Source: Gracilibacillus salinarum (GTDB taxonomy: Bacteria > Bacillota > Bacilli > Bacillales > Amphibacillaceae). From it: a stretch of 64,000 bases of DNA. A program made the translations under genes and the position numbers. The notes below the pieces were generated by a model. It saw only the letters and a program-made list of their open reading frames with translations, was not told the DNA's origin and did not search any database. The stretch's first letter is position 1. Each line of letters starts with the position of its first letter. Below are positions 17,174 through 31,311 of the stretch, in pieces. The DNA lies in assembly GCF_022919575.1 (NCBI RefSeq), contig NZ_CP095071.1, forward strand, positions 3,668,001-3,732,000, given 5' to 3'.

Positions 17174-17208
17174 AAAAAGGTTCCGATCATTGAGATCGGA
17201 ACCTTTTT
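17174..17208. terminator. strong bidirectional-type terminator hairpin
   Basis: AAAAAGGTTCCGATC and GATCGGAACCTTTTT are perfect complements around ATTGA. It closes the oxidoreductase unit and the tandem array. Confidence 0.93.
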
Positions 17209-17210
17209 AG

Positions 17211-17960
17211 TCAAGAAAGTACAAAAGTGCAGTCACAGCAGTTTGAAGCTTAGTTCCTATAATATGGATTATGTTAACTAGCCATCGCTAGCCGAGCATC
17301 TATATTGAGATATTTAATGTGCTAGGATACCGCTCCGGCCAATCATTCCGCGTCCTGCGGGGCACGGCTGAAGCTAGGCTACTACTTGCGTTACTTCTTT
17401 GCTGCCTTGCACTGAGGAAGCTTACTTCGAAACATTACTAGTAGACACAGGTGCAGACGTTGTGGATCTTCAGCGTCTGCCTGTCCCGTGGGAGTCTACT
17501 TGGTTGGCCTACGCTAGGATTGGTACTCCACAACGTTTGTGAGAGATAGCATATTGATCACTCATCACTATATATAACAGGAATTGTAACAAAATGCTTA
17601 GAACCACTGCTTTTGCCTGTTCCATGCGTTGTAGCACTTCCTTAAAGCGTAGGAAATAGGCGGAGACTCCCGTGGAATCAGCACGAGCTGAAGATCCATT
17701 TAGTTTGTGCCTGTGTCTACTGGTATCGCTTTGAAGTAAGCTTCCTTGGCACAAGGCAGCAAAGGTGCTGTTCAAGTAGTAGCCTAGCTGAAGCCGTGCC
17801 CACAGGACGCGGAGCCTATTTCCGGAGCTTCACTAAGCAGATAAAATATATCAAAATGACCATTTTGCCATACAGCCATTGTTTTCATAATCCAAATTAT
17901 AGGTAGTTATATAAAATGTAAATCAAATAGGAACGTGCGGGTTATGCCCGGTTTTTTTGC
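17211..17960. repeat. fold-back repeat element A1 (about 750 bp, non-coding)
   Basis: Long imperfect inverted repeat without a transposase gene. Inner ends at 17256-17278 and 17881-17903 are complementary at 20 of 23 positions (core AATATGGATTATG). Further in, GCGTCCTGCGGGGCACGG pairs with CCGTGCCCACAGGACGC, and GGATCTTCAGC with GCTGAAGATCC. The outer left end has AAGTGCAGTCACAGCAG, shared with A2 (reversed) and A3. The right end carries CGGGTTATGCCCG plus a T run. Frames inside it on either strand look like chance. Confidence 0.85.
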
Positions 17961-18010
17961 TGAGGTAAGAAAGCATAAAATGGTAAGTTGTCGTATCGCT
18001 TTCTAACATG

Positions 18011-18168
18011 AACGGCGATGTCCAGCTACAGCGCCCAGAAACTAGGCGACTTCCTGCATCGCCCTACGATAAGTCATCATCGGTTCACAAGCTCACCGTG
18101 ATTCCTTTATCTCAGTTGATGCCGTCCAGTCGCTACGTTTCTAAACAGGCGCTTGCGCTTTTCTTAAC
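18011..18168. repeat. repeat family B, copy 1
   Basis: Starts around GTCCAGCTACAGCGCCCAG and ends in GGCGCTTGCGCTTTTC. It shares long blocks with 42292-42450, including CGCCCTACGATAAGTCATCATCG and TCACCGTGATTCCTTTATCTCAGTTGAT. It resembles the abundant CAGCGCC ... GCGCTTGCGC intergenic repeats of Bacillaceae. It follows fold-back element A1 just as copy 2 follows A3. Confidence 0.8.
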
Positions 18169-18176
18169 GGCCAAAG

Positions 18177-18216
18177 AAAAACTCGGCACTCGTTACATGA
18201 CGAGTGCCGAGTTTAT
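18177..18216 (-). terminator. terminator of ahpCF
   Basis: AAAACTCGGCACTCG and CGAGTGCCGAGTTT form a perfect hairpin; read on the minus strand it ends in a T run after ahpF. Confidence 0.92.
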
Positions 18217-18226
18217 TAACATAGCA

Positions 18227-19753
18227 TTAATTTCGAATTAAATGATCGAATGCGCCTAAAGAAGCTGTAGCGCCGGAACCCATGGAGATGATAATTTGCT
18301 TGTAGGCACTGTTCGTACAATCTCCTGCTGCAAATACACCAGGAATGCTTGATGTACCGTGCGAATCTACAATGATTTCTCCAAATTTGTTCATTTCTAC
18401 TGTTCCTTGCAGCCACTCTGTATTAGGTACAAGACCGATCTGTACAAAGACACCTGCCAATGTAATTTCTTTTGCATCGCCACTATCAAGATCTAAATAG
18501 CGAAGTCCTTCCACTTTATCAGATCCATAGATTTCTTCTGTTTTGGCATTGGTAAGCACTGTTACGTTAGGCAAGCTTTTCAAACGATCCTGTAAAACAG
18601 AATCTGCTTTTAATTCTGCTGCGTATTCGATCACTGTGACATGATTGACGATCCCGGCTAAGTCAATAGCAGCTTCGACACCGGAGTTTCCACCACCGAT
18701 GACTGCTACATCTTTTCCGGCGAAAATTGGTCCGTCACAGTGAGGGCAATAGGCAACCCCTTTGTTTTTGTATTCGGCTTCCCCAGGCACGCCGATATTT
18801 CTCCAGCGAGCACCGGTAGAAATGACGACTGTTTTACTTTTTAACGTTGCGCCATTTTCTAATTCCAATTCAAATAGGTCATTTTTTGTTAAAGACTTGG
18901 CACGCATAGAATTCATAATATCTACTTCATATTCACGGACATGTTCTTCCATGTTCGCGACCAGTTTTGGCCCTTCCGTATAAGTGGTGGTAATAAAGTT
19001 TTCGATACCAAGCGTATCTTGAACCTGTCCACCAAAACGTTCTGCCACAATTCCAGTACGAATCCCTTTACGAGCGGCATAAATAGCTGCGCTTGAGCCA
19101 GCTGGTCCGCCACCAACAACGAGCACATCGAATGGATCTTTTTCATTCAATTCAGTAGTGTCGACACTGCTGCCAAGCCTTTCTAAGATGCTTTCTAATG
19201 TCTGACGTCCATTGACGAACGATTCGCCATCTAAGAAAACAGCTGGAACAGCCATCACATCTCTGCCATCTGCTTCCTCTTTAAAGGCAGAGCCTTCAAT
19301 CATCGTGTGTGTGATGTCCGGATGTACAACACTCATCACGTTTAATGCCTGTACGACATCAGGGCAGTTTTGGCAGGATAGACTGACAAACGTTTCAAAA
19401 TGTAACGGACCATTCAATTGTTGAATTTGGGCAATGACTTTTTCATCCACTTTTGGTGGACGGCCACTGACTTGTAATAATGCTAAGACGAGAGAAGTGA
19501 ATTCATGACCGAGCGGGACACCGGCAAATACAACGCCAGTATCCTCGCCTTCGCGGTTAATACTGAAACTAGGTGTTCTTGGAAAATCACTATTTTCAAC
19601 CGTGATTTTGTCAGACATGCCAGCAATCTCATTTACTAGTTCTTCGACTTCTTTCGATACATCATCTGATCCAATGCTCGCCTTTATGACAATATTGTTT
19701 TCTAATAGTTTTAAATATTCATTAAGCTGCGATTTAATTTCCTGATCAAGCAT
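18227..19753 (-). CDS. ahpF: alkyl hydroperoxide reductase subunit F
   Basis: A 508-aa AhpF, the NADH:AhpC disulfide reductase. The N-terminal tandem thioredoxin-fold domain carries CQNC (C127, C130). An FAD domain starts at DVLVVGGGPAGSSAA (about 209-223), the active disulfide is CPHC (C336, C339), and VAVIGGGNSGVEAAIDLAG binds NADH. Electrons pass from NADH through FAD and C336/C339 to the N-terminal pair and on to AhpC. It lies 15 bp downstream of ahpC, and together they form a cytoplasmic peroxide-detoxifying operon. Confidence 0.97.
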   Translation of the reverse strand: MLDQEIKSQLNEYLKLLENNIVIKASIGSDDVSKEVEELVNEIAGMSDKITVENSDFPRTPSFSINREGEDTGVVFAGVPLGHEFTSLVLALLQVSGRPPKVDEKVIAQIQQLNGPLHFETFVSLSCQNCPDVVQALNVMSVVHPDITHTMIEGSAFKEEADGRDVMAVPAVFLDGESFVNGRQTLESILERLGSSVDTTELNEKDPFDVLVVGGGPAGSSAAIYAARKGIRTGIVAERFGGQVQDTLGIENFITTTYTEGPKLVANMEEHVREYEVDIMNSMRAKSLTKNDLFELELENGATLKSKTVVISTGARWRNIGVPGEAEYKNKGVAYCPHCDGPIFAGKDVAVIGGGNSGVEAAIDLAGIVNHVTVIEYAAELKADSVLQDRLKSLPNVTVLTNAKTEEIYGSDKVEGLRYLDLDSGDAKEITLAGVFVQIGLVPNTEWLQGTVEMNKFGEIIVDSHGTSSIPGVFAAGDCTNSAYKQIIISMGSGATASLGAFDHLIRN

Positions 19754-19768
19754 ATAGGACCTCTTTCC

Positions 19769-20332
19769 TTATATTTTCCCTACTAAATCAAGGCTTGGCT
19801 TTAATGTTTCGCCGCCTTCTTTCCATTTAGCTGGGCAAACTTCATCTGGATTGTTACGTACATACTGAGCTGCTTTTATTTTGCCAAGTAATGTACTAGC
19901 GTCACGGCCAATACCTTCAGCATTAATTTCTACAGCTTGGATAATACCATCTGGATCGATGATGAAAGTACCGCGATCCGCAAGACCTTCTTCTTCTCTT
20001 AATACATCGAAGTTGCGGGATAATTGTTGTGAAGGATCTCCAATCATGGTGTATTCAAGTTTGCCAATTGCATCAGAGCTTTCGTGCCATGCTTTATGTG
20101 TAAAGTGAGTATCGGTAGAAACAGAGAATACTTCTACGCCTAGTTTTTGAAGTTCAGCATACTGATCTTGTAAATCTTCTAATTCTGTTGGACAAACGAA
20201 AGTAAAGTCTGCTGGGTAGAAGCAAACAATGCTCCAGTTTCCTTTGAAATTTTCTTCTGTTACATCCACGAATTCCCCTTGGCGGAATGCAGATGCTTTA
20301 AATGGTAGAATCTCTTTGCCGATTAGTGACAT
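19769..20332 (-). CDS. ahpC: alkyl hydroperoxide reductase subunit C (peroxiredoxin)
   Basis: A 187-aa typical 2-Cys peroxiredoxin. The peroxidatic cysteine is C47 in DFTFVCPTE; the resolving cysteine is C166 in EVCPAKWK. It reduces hydrogen peroxide, organic peroxides and peroxynitrite and is recycled by AhpF. AGGAGGACA precedes the ATG on the minus strand. It is first in the ahpCF operon, which here sits between yerC and pcrB, away from any other stress gene. Confidence 0.98.
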   Translation of the reverse strand: MSLIGKEILPFKASAFRQGEFVDVTEENFKGNWSIVCFYPADFTFVCPTELEDLQDQYAELQKLGVEVFSVSTDTHFTHKAWHESSDAIGKLEYTMIGDPSQQLSRNFDVLREEEGLADRGTFIIDPDGIIQAVEINAEGIGRDASTLLGKIKAAQYVRNNPDEVCPAKWKEGGETLKPSLDLVGKI

Positions 20333-20410
20333 GATAGATTGTCCTCCTTGAATTTTTTCTTTTTTTATCTGTACTTCGTGAAATAAAGCACAAAATACAT
20401 TTCAATTTTC

Positions 20411-20441
20411 ATTATAAGGTAATGAATAGGAGTAGTGTCAA
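20411..20441 (-). promoter_or_regulatory. putative ahpC promoter
   Basis: On the minus strand, TTGACA (20441-20436) and TTATAAT (20417-20411) are spaced somewhat widely (18-19 bp). TTATAAT plus the following bases matches the first half of the PerR consensus TTATAATNATTATAA, but the second half is poor (AAAATTG). PerR control is only possible. Confidence 0.5.
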
Positions 20442-20907
20442 GTTTTTGTATCATTACTATCATTTTGAACGATAACAGGCGACTTTATACTTGCAGGTTA
20501 TCGACAAAAATTGGACCGTCATGTAAGATGAGAGATATACAATGTAAGCAAAAGAAATTGTCACGTGGCAGCTTTTTAATAGAAACTGCTCATCCAGCCC
20601 CGATTAACTTCACGTACATTACATATAGCCACCAGTAAACCGATCACGCCTCCGTCATTAAAGAATTACAACCATTAACCCACTGCTCCAAATCAACCCA
20701 AAACCATAATAACCCAATTGATACAATGCAAACACAAAATTCACGAGATTTTCACTATGTTATCATTCTAAAACTGAGTAGATTTTTGCTATAATGAAAT
20801 AATGGATAAAGAATCGTCAATTAACAAGAATCAAGGTGCATGATATCAGACGTTACCTTGACCTGTTTCCTTAACTATTACAGAGATAGAACATGGAGGA
20901 TTGAATT
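20442..20907. other. intergenic and leader region upstream of pcrB
   Basis: No gene was seen in about 465 bp. TATAAT at 20790-20795 is a likely -10 for the pcrB operon without a convincing -35. Downstream of it, TCAAGGT (about 20831) and ACCTTGA (about 20856) form a 7-bp inverted repeat in the leader. An imperfect GC-poor stretch earlier shows no clear RNA motif. Confidence 0.45.
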
Positions 20908-21588
20908 GTGTATAATATGGACGAATGGAAGCATATCTTCAAGCTCGACCCAGCGAAAGAGATTTCAGGGGATATGATAGATAAACTGTGTGAATCAGGG
21001 ACGGATGCGATCATCGTTGGTGGAACAGACGACGTTACATTAGATGGTGTCTTGCAGCTGTTGAGCCGAATACGCCGTCATGCGGTACCTGTGATATTGG
21101 AAATATCGAATATTGAATCGGTCACACCAGGCTATGACTATTATTTTGTCCCGATGGTGTTGAACAGCCAGGAGAAGAAATGGCTGATCGATGTCCAACA
21201 CGAAGCGATTGTCGAGTATGGTGATGTGATCAATTGGGATGAGATGTTTGCAGAAGGATACTGTATCATGAATCCCGAATCAAAAGTGTACCAGCATGCT
21301 GATTGTAAGCTGCCAACGGATGAGGAAGCAATTGCTTATGCGAGAATGGTGGAGCATCTGTTCATGTTACCATTTTTCTATTTAGAATACAGTGGTACAT
21401 ATGGAGATTCTGCACTTGTAGAAGCGATTCAACAAGAACTGCAGGAAACGAAGCTGATTTACGGCGGCGGTATTGAAACAAAGGAACAAGCAGCCGAAAT
21501 GAGTGAATTCGCAGATATAATTGTTGTCGGTAATGTGATCTATGACAACCCGAAAGAAGCATTAAAAACAGTAAACGCAACAAAGTAA
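20908..21588 (+). CDS. pcrB: heptaprenylglyceryl phosphate synthase PcrB
   Basis: A 226-aa TIM-barrel prenyltransferase. It joins heptaprenyl diphosphate to glycerol-1-phosphate to make an archaeal-type ether lipid of Bacilli. Motifs are [40 protein letters not shown] and [30 protein letters not shown], where the last two blocks bind phosphate. The start is GTG at 20908, seven bases after GGAGGA. It heads the pcrB-pcrA-ligA-camS operon. Confidence 0.95.
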   Translation: MYNMDEWKHIFKLDPAKEISGDMIDKLCESGTDAIIVGGTDDVTLDGVLQLLSRIRRHAVPVILEISNIESVTPGYDYYFVPMVLNSQEKKWLIDVQHEAIVEYGDVINWDEMFAEGYCIMNPESKVYQHADCKLPTDEEAIAYARMVEHLFMLPFFYLEYSGTYGDSALVEAIQQELQETKLIYGGGIETKEQAAEMSEFADIIVVGNVIYDNPKEALKTVNATK

Positions 21589-21605
21589 AAAAGGACGGTG
21601 TTACA

Positions 21606-23855
21606 ATGAGCCGGATGATGCACGAATTATTAAAAGGATTAAACGAACGACAGCGTCAGGCTGTTCAGCATACAGAAGGACCCTTATTAATTATGGCCGG
21701 TGCAGGAAGTGGAAAAACCCGAGTGTTAACACACCGGATCGCCTATTTATTAGATGAAAAAGAAGTGTCGCCACGTAATGTTTTAGCGATAACCTTTACC
21801 AACAAGGCAGCGCGGGAAATGAAGGATAGAATCTCCGGATTAGTCGGACCTGGTGGACAAGATATGTGGGTATCGACGTTTCACTCGATGTGTGTCCGGA
21901 TTTTACGAAGAGATATTGACCGGATTGGCTATAGCCGCAACTTTTCGATATTAGACAGTGGTGACCAGTTAACGGTGATTAAGAATATCGTAAAGGATAA
22001 AAATATTGATGCGAAAAAATTTGAACCGCGCGCACTTTTAGGAACGATCAGCAGTGCAAAGAATGAACTGATTACCCCGGAGAAGTTCGCTGAGAATGTG
22101 AATAACTTCTATGATCGCCAAGTGTCAGAGGTATTTACCGAATACCAGAAACGATTACGCAAAAATCAGGCCCTTGATTTCGACGATTTAATTATGCAGA
22201 CGATCCATCTGTTTCAGCGGGTTCCGGAAGTGCTGGAATATTATCAGCGTCGTTTTCAATATATCCATGTCGATGAGTATCAGGATACGAACCATGCTCA
22301 ATATTCATTGGTAAAGCAGCTTGCAGCAAGATTCCATAATCTTTGTGTTGTCGGGGATTCCGACCAGTCCATCTATGCATGGCGTGGCGCAGATATTACC
22401 AATATTTTATCGTTTGAGAAAGACTACCCATCAGCCAAGGTGGTCTTGTTAGAGCAGAATTACCGCTCGACGAAGTCTATTCTGGATGCAGCCAATCATG
22501 TTATCGACAATAATACTGGTCGAAAACCGAAGAAGCTGTGGACGGAAAATCAGAACGGAAACAAGATTCATTATTTCGAAGCGTCAACGGAACGAGAAGA
22601 AGGTTTAATTGTCGCGCAACGGATTGAATCATTGTTGCAGGAACAGAAATATACCCATAAAGATGTTGCTATTTTGTATCGTACTAATGCACAGTCACGT
22701 GCGATAGAGGAAACATTTATGAAAGCCAATATTCCTTATCAGATGGTTGGAGGTACGAAGTTCTACGATCGTAAAGAGATCAAAGACTTACTTGCTTACC
22801 TACGATTAATCGTAAATCCAGATGATGACATCAGTTTTGTCCGAGTTGTCAATGTGCCAAAACGAGGTGTCGGAAAAACATCGATGGACAAGCTCCAAGC
22901 CTATGCGGCAGCTAACGATATTTCGTTATACACTGCTGTACAGGAAGTCGATTTTGTTGGCGTTAGTGCGAAGGCAGCGAAATCGTTAATGGGATTCGGC
23001 CAAATGATCAAAAATTGGACACAACAGCAGGAATTTTTGACGGCTACTGATATGGTGGCGGAAGTTATTGATAAAACCGGTTATGAAGAAATGCTTCACA
23101 ATGAACGAAGTATTGAAGCACAAACACGTTTAGAAAACATTGAAGAGTTCAAAACTGTAACCAAGCACTTTGAAGAGACGAATGAGGATAAAACACTGGT
23201 CAGTTTCTTGACAGATCTCGCATTGGTTTCAGATATTGACCGTATGGATGATGATCCAACTTCAGAGGATAGTGTAACGATGATGACTTTACACGCGGCA
23301 AAAGGGCTTGAATTCCCAGTTGTCTTCTTAATTGGAATGGAGGAAAGTGTATTCCCTCACAGCCGATCCATGATGGATGAAGAACAGATGCAGGAAGAAA
23401 GACGCTTAGCATATGTAGGGATAACAAGAGCGGAAGAAATGCTTCATGTGTCTCACGCTAAGATGCGTACTTTATTTGGTCGTACCAATATGAATCCGAT
23501 CAGTCGCTTTATTGATGAAATTCCTGATGAATTAGTAGAAGGAAAAGAATCGATTGAGGAAGCGTTCTTTGCTCCTCCTAATAAAAGCAGAATTTCCATT
23601 CAAGATCAGGATTTACCTTTTGATAAACCAAAACCAAAGCCGAAACGACAAGCGATTCGCAATGTGAACGAAACAACTGGTGGTGAGAAAGCTGGCTGGA
23701 ATGTAGGTGACAAGGCTGATCACAAAAAATGGGGACGAGGAACCGTCGTCAAAGTAGACGGGTCTGACGATGCATTAGAATTAGATATCGCTTTTCCTGC
23801 TCCGGTAGGTATCAAGCGTCTGCTCGCTAAATTCGCGCCAATTACGAAGGCGTAA
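21606..23855 (+). CDS. pcrA: ATP-dependent 3'-5' DNA helicase PcrA
   Basis: A 749-aa superfamily 1A helicase, full length. Walker A is AGAGSGKT at residues 31-38. Motif II is VDEYQDTN (near 220), with [14 protein letters not shown] (motif III), [10 protein letters not shown] (motif IV), [23 protein letters not shown] (motif V) and [13 protein letters not shown] (motif VI). The C-terminal [21 protein letters not shown] segment is the Tudor-like RNA-polymerase-binding domain. It acts in nucleotide excision repair, plasmid replication and clearing of protein barriers. It sits 17 bp after pcrB and 21 bp before ligA. Confidence 0.98.
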   Translation: MSRMMHELLKGLNERQRQAVQHTEGPLLIMAGAGSGKTRVLTHRIAYLLDEKEVSPRNVLAITFTNKAAREMKDRISGLVGPGGQDMWVSTFHSMCVRILRRDIDRIGYSRNFSILDSGDQLTVIKNIVKDKNIDAKKFEPRALLGTISSAKNELITPEKFAENVNNFYDRQVSEVFTEYQKRLRKNQALDFDDLIMQTIHLFQRVPEVLEYYQRRFQYIHVDEYQDTNHAQYSLVKQLAARFHNLCVVGDSDQSIYAWRGADITNILSFEKDYPSAKVVLLEQNYRSTKSILDAANHVIDNNTGRKPKKLWTENQNGNKIHYFEASTEREEGLIVAQRIESLLQEQKYTHKDVAILYRTNAQSRAIEETFMKANIPYQMVGGTKFYDRKEIKDLLAYLRLIVNPDDDISFVRVVNVPKRGVGKTSMDKLQAYAAANDISLYTAVQEVDFVGVSAKAAKSLMGFGQMIKNWTQQQEFLTATDMVAEVIDKTGYEEMLHNERSIEAQTRLENIEEFKTVTKHFEETNEDKTLVSFLTDLALVSDIDRMDDDPTSEDSVTMMTLHAAKGLEFPVVFLIGMEESVFPHSRSMMDEEQMQEERRLAYVGITRAEEMLHVSHAKMRTLFGRTNMNPISRFIDEIPDELVEGKESIEEAFFAPPNKSRISIQDQDLPFDKPKPKPKRQAIRNVNETTGGEKAGWNVGDKADHKKWGRGTVVKVDGSDDALELDIAFPAPVGIKRLLAKFAPITKA

Positions 23856-27058
<3,203 letters not shown>

Positions 27059-27105
27059 ATCTATTCAAAAAGCCTTAGATTAGTGGTAAAATAGACGTTA
27101 TGAAT

Positions 27106-27222
27106 TTTACTTATATGGCAAGGATGTATATAATATAAGCGAAAAACATCGTCTAGCTTTAGTTGGAAATGGAAGAACTCGGGCATTCCTTGCTAATCAG
27201 GCGGAATGTCGGGTTTTTCCTG
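27106..27222 (+). promoter_or_regulatory. gatCAB promoter and leader terminator-like hairpin
   Basis: TTTACT (27106-27111), 17 bp, TATAAT (27129-27134) form a promoter about 130 bp before gatC. Downstream, CGGGCATTCC and GGAATGTCGGG (about 27180-27217) pair with one wobble and one mismatch and are followed by TTTTT. This may be the camS terminator, or an attenuator in the gat leader since it lies after the promoter. Confidence 0.55.
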
Positions 27223-27262
27223 GATATAGTTAGTTTTTTAAAATTAAACGGAGGTGAATCAC

Positions 27263-27553
27263 ATGGGAGAGATTTCAAAAGAGCAAGTAAAGCATGTGGC
27301 AAATCTAGCACGTCTAGCTTTGACAGATGAAGAAGTAGAAACATTTACAAAACAGCTTGGAGATATTATCAATTACGCAGATTTAATTAATGAATTGGAT
27401 ACGGATAACGTAGAACCAACGACACACGTACTTGATTTGAAGAATGTGATGCGTAAGGACGAGCCAAAAGAATGGATTACGAAAGAAGAAGCATTGAAGA
27501 ATGCACCAGACCAAAAGGATGGTCAATTCCGCGTACCATCAATTCTAGAATAA
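27263..27553 (+). CDS. gatC: Asp-tRNA(Asn)/Glu-tRNA(Gln) amidotransferase subunit C
   Basis: A 96-aa GatC, the small subunit that clamps GatA to GatB. The sequence runs through [48 protein letters not shown], the family core. I start at the ATG at 27263, eight bases after GGAGG; the GTG at 27254 overlaps that site. It is first in the gatCAB operon, 13 bp before gatA. Confidence 0.95.
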   Translation: MGEISKEQVKHVANLARLALTDEEVETFTKQLGDIINYADLINELDTDNVEPTTHVLDLKNVMRKDEPKEWITKEEALKNAPDQKDGQFRVPSILE

Positions 27554-27566
27554 GGAGGGTTTTCTT

Positions 27567-29036
27567 TTGTCACTATTTGATTATACGTTAAAAGAATTAC
27601 AAGAAAAGTTACATAATAAAGAAATTACCGTAAGCGATCTTGTCTCTACGTCATACGACAGAATCAAGGAAGTAGATGATCAAGTTCAAGCGTTTCTTAC
27701 ATTAAACGAAGAAGAAGCACAAAAACAAGCGAAAGCACTTGATGAAGCATTAGGTGCAGATGCATCAATTCTCTATGGTATGCCAATTGGTATCAAAGAT
27801 AATATCGTAACAAAAGGGTTACGTACTACTTGTGCCAGCCAGATTCTTGATAACCTTAATGATCCTTTATATGATGCAACGGTTGTCACGAAATTAAAAG
27901 AAGAAAACACTGTGAATATCGGGAAATTAAACATGGATGAGTTCGCGATGGGTTCTTCGACGGAGAATTCAAGCTATGCCAAAACAAGAAATCCATGGAA
28001 CACAGATTATGTACCAGGTGGTTCCAGTGGTGGTTCTGCAGCGGCAGTGGCAGCAGGGGAAGTTCTATTCTCATTAGGTTCTGATACAGGTGGATCGATC
28101 CGTCAGCCTGCAGCGTTCTGTGGTGTCGTTGGAATGAAGCCTACATATGGTCTTGTATCGCGTTTTGGCCTTGTTGCCTTCGCATCTTCCTTGGATCAAA
28201 TCGGACCAATTACGAGAACAGTGGAAGATAACGCACACTTACTACAAGCAATAGTTGGTCATGACAAGATGGACTCCACGTCAGCTAACATCGAGGTGCC
28301 ACAATACAGCGATGCCTTTAAAGAAGATGTCAAAGGGTTGCGAATTGCAGTACCGAAGGAATATTTAGATGAAGGGGTCAACCCGGAAGTCAAAGAAGCT
28401 GTCCTTGCGGCATTAAAGAAATATGAAGAACTTGGTGCAACATGGGAAGAAGTATCCTTGCCACACTCTAAATATGCGGTAGCAGCCTATTACCTATTAG
28501 CATCTTCAGAAGCAAGTGCGAATTTAGCACGCTTTGATGGTGTCCGTTATGGTGTACGTACGGAGAAGAATGTTGACATGGTAGATATGTTTAAGCATTC
28601 CCGTGCAGAAGGCTTTGGTGATGAAGTAAAACGTCGTATTATGCTGGGAACTTTTGCACTAAGCTCTGGATACTATGATGCTTATTATAAAAAATCGCAA
28701 AAAGTTCGTACGTTAATCAAAAATGATTTCGAGAAAATCTTTGCAGAGTATGATGTTGTAATTGGACCAACAACCCCAACGCCAGCGTATAAAGTCGGTG
28801 AAAAGATTGATGATCCATTAACCATGTATACCGATGATGTATTAACGACACCAGTCAATCTTGCAGGATTACCAGGTATGTCGATCCCTTGTGGATTCTC
28901 AAGTGATGGTCTGCCAATCGGACTGCAAATTATCGGACGTCATTTTGACGAATCGATGATTTATCGTGTTGGCTATGCTTACGAGCAAGCAACAGATCAC
29001 CATAAGAAACGTCCTAATTTAGGAGGTGACCAGTAA
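27567..29036 (+). CDS. gatA: Asp/Glu-tRNA amidotransferase subunit A
   Basis: A 489-aa amidase-signature enzyme that hydrolyses glutamine and passes ammonia to GatB. The Ser-cisSer-Lys triad is readable as K77 (GIKDN), S153 (PGGSSGGS) and S177 (DTGGSIRQP). Length is normal. The start is TTG at 27567, preceded by AAGGAGGG. The stop overlaps the gatB ATG by one base. Confidence 0.97.
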   Translation: MSLFDYTLKELQEKLHNKEITVSDLVSTSYDRIKEVDDQVQAFLTLNEEEAQKQAKALDEALGADASILYGMPIGIKDNIVTKGLRTTCASQILDNLNDPLYDATVVTKLKEENTVNIGKLNMDEFAMGSSTENSSYAKTRNPWNTDYVPGGSSGGSAAAVAAGEVLFSLGSDTGGSIRQPAAFCGVVGMKPTYGLVSRFGLVAFASSLDQIGPITRTVEDNAHLLQAIVGHDKMDSTSANIEVPQYSDAFKEDVKGLRIAVPKEYLDEGVNPEVKEAVLAALKKYEELGATWEEVSLPHSKYAVAAYYLLASSEASANLARFDGVRYGVRTEKNVDMVDMFKHSRAEGFGDEVKRRIMLGTFALSSGYYDAYYKKSQKVRTLIKNDFEKIFAEYDVVIGPTTPTPAYKVGEKIDDPLTMYTDDVLTTPVNLAGLPGMSIPCGFSSDGLPIGLQIIGRHFDESMIYRVGYAYEQATDHHKKRPNLGGDQ

Positions 29037-30469
29037 TGACAAATTTTGAAACAGTTATTGGTTTAGAAGTACACGTAGAACTAAAAACGGCATCTAAAAT
29101 TTTCAGCCCCGCACCCAATGCGTTTGGTTCAGAGCCAAATGCTAACGTGAATCCGATCGACTTAGGGTATCCAGGGGTACTGCCGGTATTGAATGAAGAG
29201 GCCGTAAACTATGCAATGAAAGCCTCAATGGCGATTAACTGTGATATCGCAACAAATACCAAATTTGATCGTAAAAATTATTTCTATCCGGATAATCCGA
29301 AAGCTTACCAAATTTCACAATTTGACCAGCCTATTGGTGAGAACGGCTGGATTGATATCGAAGTTAATGGTGAGAAGAAACGAATTGGTATTACGCGTCT
29401 GCACCTTGAAGAAGATGCAGGTAAACTGACGCATGGTGAAGATGGCTACTCAACTGTCGATTATAACCGTCAAGGTACACCACTTGTAGAAATCGTATCA
29501 GAGCCTGACATTCGTACACCGGAAGAAGCTTATGCATATTTGGAAAAGTTAAAAAATATCATCCAGTACACAGGTGTTTCTGACTGTAAGATGGAGGAAG
29601 GCTCACTACGTTGTGATGCTAACATTTCCATTCGTCCAGTAGGTCAGGAAGAATTCGGTACAAAAACAGAATTAAAGAACTTAAACTCGTTCTCTTTTGT
29701 TCAGAAAGGTCTAGAATTTGAAGAGAAACGTCAACGTGAAGTATTGCTGAATGGTGGCGAAATTCTTCAGGAAACACGCCGTTATGACGAACAAAAGAAG
29801 GAAACGATCCTTATGCGTGTCAAGGAAGGTTCTGACGATTACCGTTACTTCCCTGAACCGGATTTAGTACCATTGTACATCGATGATGCATGGAAAGAAC
29901 GCATTCGTGCTGAAATTCCAGAGCTTCCAGATGCTCGCCGTGCCCGTTACGTAGAAGATCTTGATCTTCCTGCCTATGACGCAGCTGTGTTAACGAGCAC
30001 GAAAGAAATGTCTGATTTCTTCGAAGCGGCAATCGAAGCAGGAGCGGATACGAAGCAAGCATCAAACTGGCTAATGGGTGAAGTGTCAGCATATATGAAC
30101 AAGCAACAAGTCGAAATCCATGACTTGAAGATGACACCAGCAGCGCTAGCGAAAATGATTCAGCTTATCGAGGATGGCACGATTTCTTCTAAGATGGCGA
30201 AAAAAGTCTTTGCTGAGCTAGTGGAAAATGGTGGCGATCCAGAAAAAATCGTCAAAGAAAAAGGGCTTGTCCAAATTTCTGATGAAGGCCAATTACGCGA
30301 GATCATTGTTGGCATTCTTGATCAAAATGAACAATCGATCATCGATTTCAAAAATGGTAAAGACAAAGCACTTGGCTTCCTTGTCGGTCAAACAATGAAA
30401 GCGACCAAAGGACAAGCAAACCCGCCAATGGTTAACAAAATTATCATGGAAGAAATGGATAAGAGATAA
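29036..30469 (+). CDS. gatB: Asp/Glu-tRNA amidotransferase subunit B
   Basis: A 477-aa GatB, which phosphorylates misacylated Glu-tRNA(Gln) or Asp-tRNA(Asn) and amidates it. It has the GatB signature near [18 protein letters not shown] and the HLEEDAGK segment. The C-terminal tRNA-binding YqeY-like tail ends in [31 protein letters not shown] lies upstream within the gatA end. The complex implies that glutaminyl-tRNA is made indirectly, as usual in Bacilli. Confidence 0.97.
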   Translation: MTNFETVIGLEVHVELKTASKIFSPAPNAFGSEPNANVNPIDLGYPGVLPVLNEEAVNYAMKASMAINCDIATNTKFDRKNYFYPDNPKAYQISQFDQPIGENGWIDIEVNGEKKRIGITRLHLEEDAGKLTHGEDGYSTVDYNRQGTPLVEIVSEPDIRTPEEAYAYLEKLKNIIQYTGVSDCKMEEGSLRCDANISIRPVGQEEFGTKTELKNLNSFSFVQKGLEFEEKRQREVLLNGGEILQETRRYDEQKKETILMRVKEGSDDYRYFPEPDLVPLYIDDAWKERIRAEIPELPDARRARYVEDLDLPAYDAAVLTSTKEMSDFFEAAIEAGADTKQASNWLMGEVSAYMNKQQVEIHDLKMTPAALAKMIQLIEDGTISSKMAKKVFAELVENGGDPEKIVKEKGLVQISDEGQLREIIVGILDQNEQSIIDFKNGKDKALGFLVGQTMKATKGQANPPMVNKIIMEEMDKR

Positions 30470-30505
30470 TAACAGAGCTAAGACATCGGCAGTTAATATA
30501 GCAGA

Positions 30506-30541
30506 ACAGACCAGATCGTAGTAGATTTGGTCTGTTTTTTC
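30506..30541 (+). terminator. terminator of gatCAB
   Basis: ACAGACCAGATC and GATTTGGTCTGT form a stem with one G-U pair, followed by a T run. Confidence 0.88.
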
Positions 30542-30657
30542 TGTGAAAACGTATAGTCATCAAATTAATATAGAAGGATAGTAATGTCCTAATTACATAA
30601 AAGCTTTCATCGATGAAATAGATATCTGTCATTTTATGTTAAAATGAATAAGGATAA

Positions 30658-30771
30658 TAAAGTGAGACTGCAATCAGTGGGGTTTGACCCTCGCTGACTG
30701 CTAGCGAAAATTATCAGGAAGTCTCTCGAGTCATGAAGTGGGATATTACGGACGGTTAGCGCCGTGATAAA
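30658..30771. repeat. repeat family C, long copy
   Basis: Begins AAAGTGAGACTGCAATCAG and ends GACGGTTAGCGCCGTGATAAAG. In reverse complement these ends match 48602-48657 and, partly, 10828-10870. The inside has GGTTTGACCCTCGCTGACTGC and no frame. It lies in the gap between gatB and the DUF4190-like gene. Confidence 0.7.
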
Positions 30772-30826
30772 GATATACCAAACACCTTTATCTTGTTAAC
30801 TAAACCATTTCGCAAGGAGGGAAAAG

Positions 30827-31078
30827 ATGAATAATGGCAAAGCGGTTGCTGCTTTGATCTTAGGAATTGTGTCGATCGTCACGATGTTATTCTCAGTGAT
30901 AGGAATTATTCTTGGTACGATTGGCCTGATTCTTGGGATCATTGGGTTAAACGAAATAAAAAAGTTGAAACAAGAGGGCAGAAAATTAGCAATTACAGGC
31001 ATTGTTTGTAGTAGTATAGGGATCATCATGCCGGTTATATTAATCGTAATATCATTTGTCGCATTCATGACTATTTAA
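30827..31078 (+). CDS. DUF4190-like small membrane protein
   Basis: An 83-aa protein with two long hydrophobic helices (about residues 6-42 and 55-82), joined by the charged segment LNEIKKLKQEGRKLA. The pattern AVAALILGIVSIV ... GLILGIIGLNEIKK ... LAITGIVCSSIGII is that of DUF4190 proteins, small integral membrane proteins of unknown role. AAGGAGGG precedes the ATG. It has no obvious operon partner. Confidence 0.75.
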   Translation: MNNGKAVAALILGIVSIVTMLFSVIGIILGTIGLILGIIGLNEIKKLKQEGRKLAITGIVCSSIGIIMPVILIVISFVAFMTI

Positions 31079-31311
31079 TTACATACAATTGCAAACACAA
31101 GAACGGTTGGGGGTCTACTTTGATGGTTTTTGTTTACTATTAAGAAAGTGAACAGAATGAATAGTAGAAGCTGAATAAACGGGTATAGTACTGTACCAGA
31201 GAAGTTTTATACGATAAGTAAAAAGACCCTTCTTGAGGTGTTTTTATTTGCAAATTTAGCCAAAACAATTATGATGTAGGATAGAAGGTTTACGTGATGA
31301 GGAGAATGACT
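31079..31311. other. intergenic region upstream of dgkB
   Basis: About 230 bp without a gene. A weak hairpin with A and T flanks (AAAAAGACC ... GGTGTTTTT, about 31220-31247) could terminate the preceding small gene. No clear promoter was identified. Confidence 0.35.

Noticed and set aside
17509..17775. 88-aa minus-strand frame in fold-back element A1
   Set aside because: It lies wholly in an inverted-repeat element, has no ribosome site, and is not kept open in A2 or A3.
20411..20425. PerR box at ahpC
   Set aside because: Only one half of the palindrome matches; the call stays open rather than being listed as a site.
30658..30771. Structured small RNA in place of repeat C
   Set aside because: Some internal pairing is possible, but the different lengths and missing centres of the other copies fit an interspersed repeat better.
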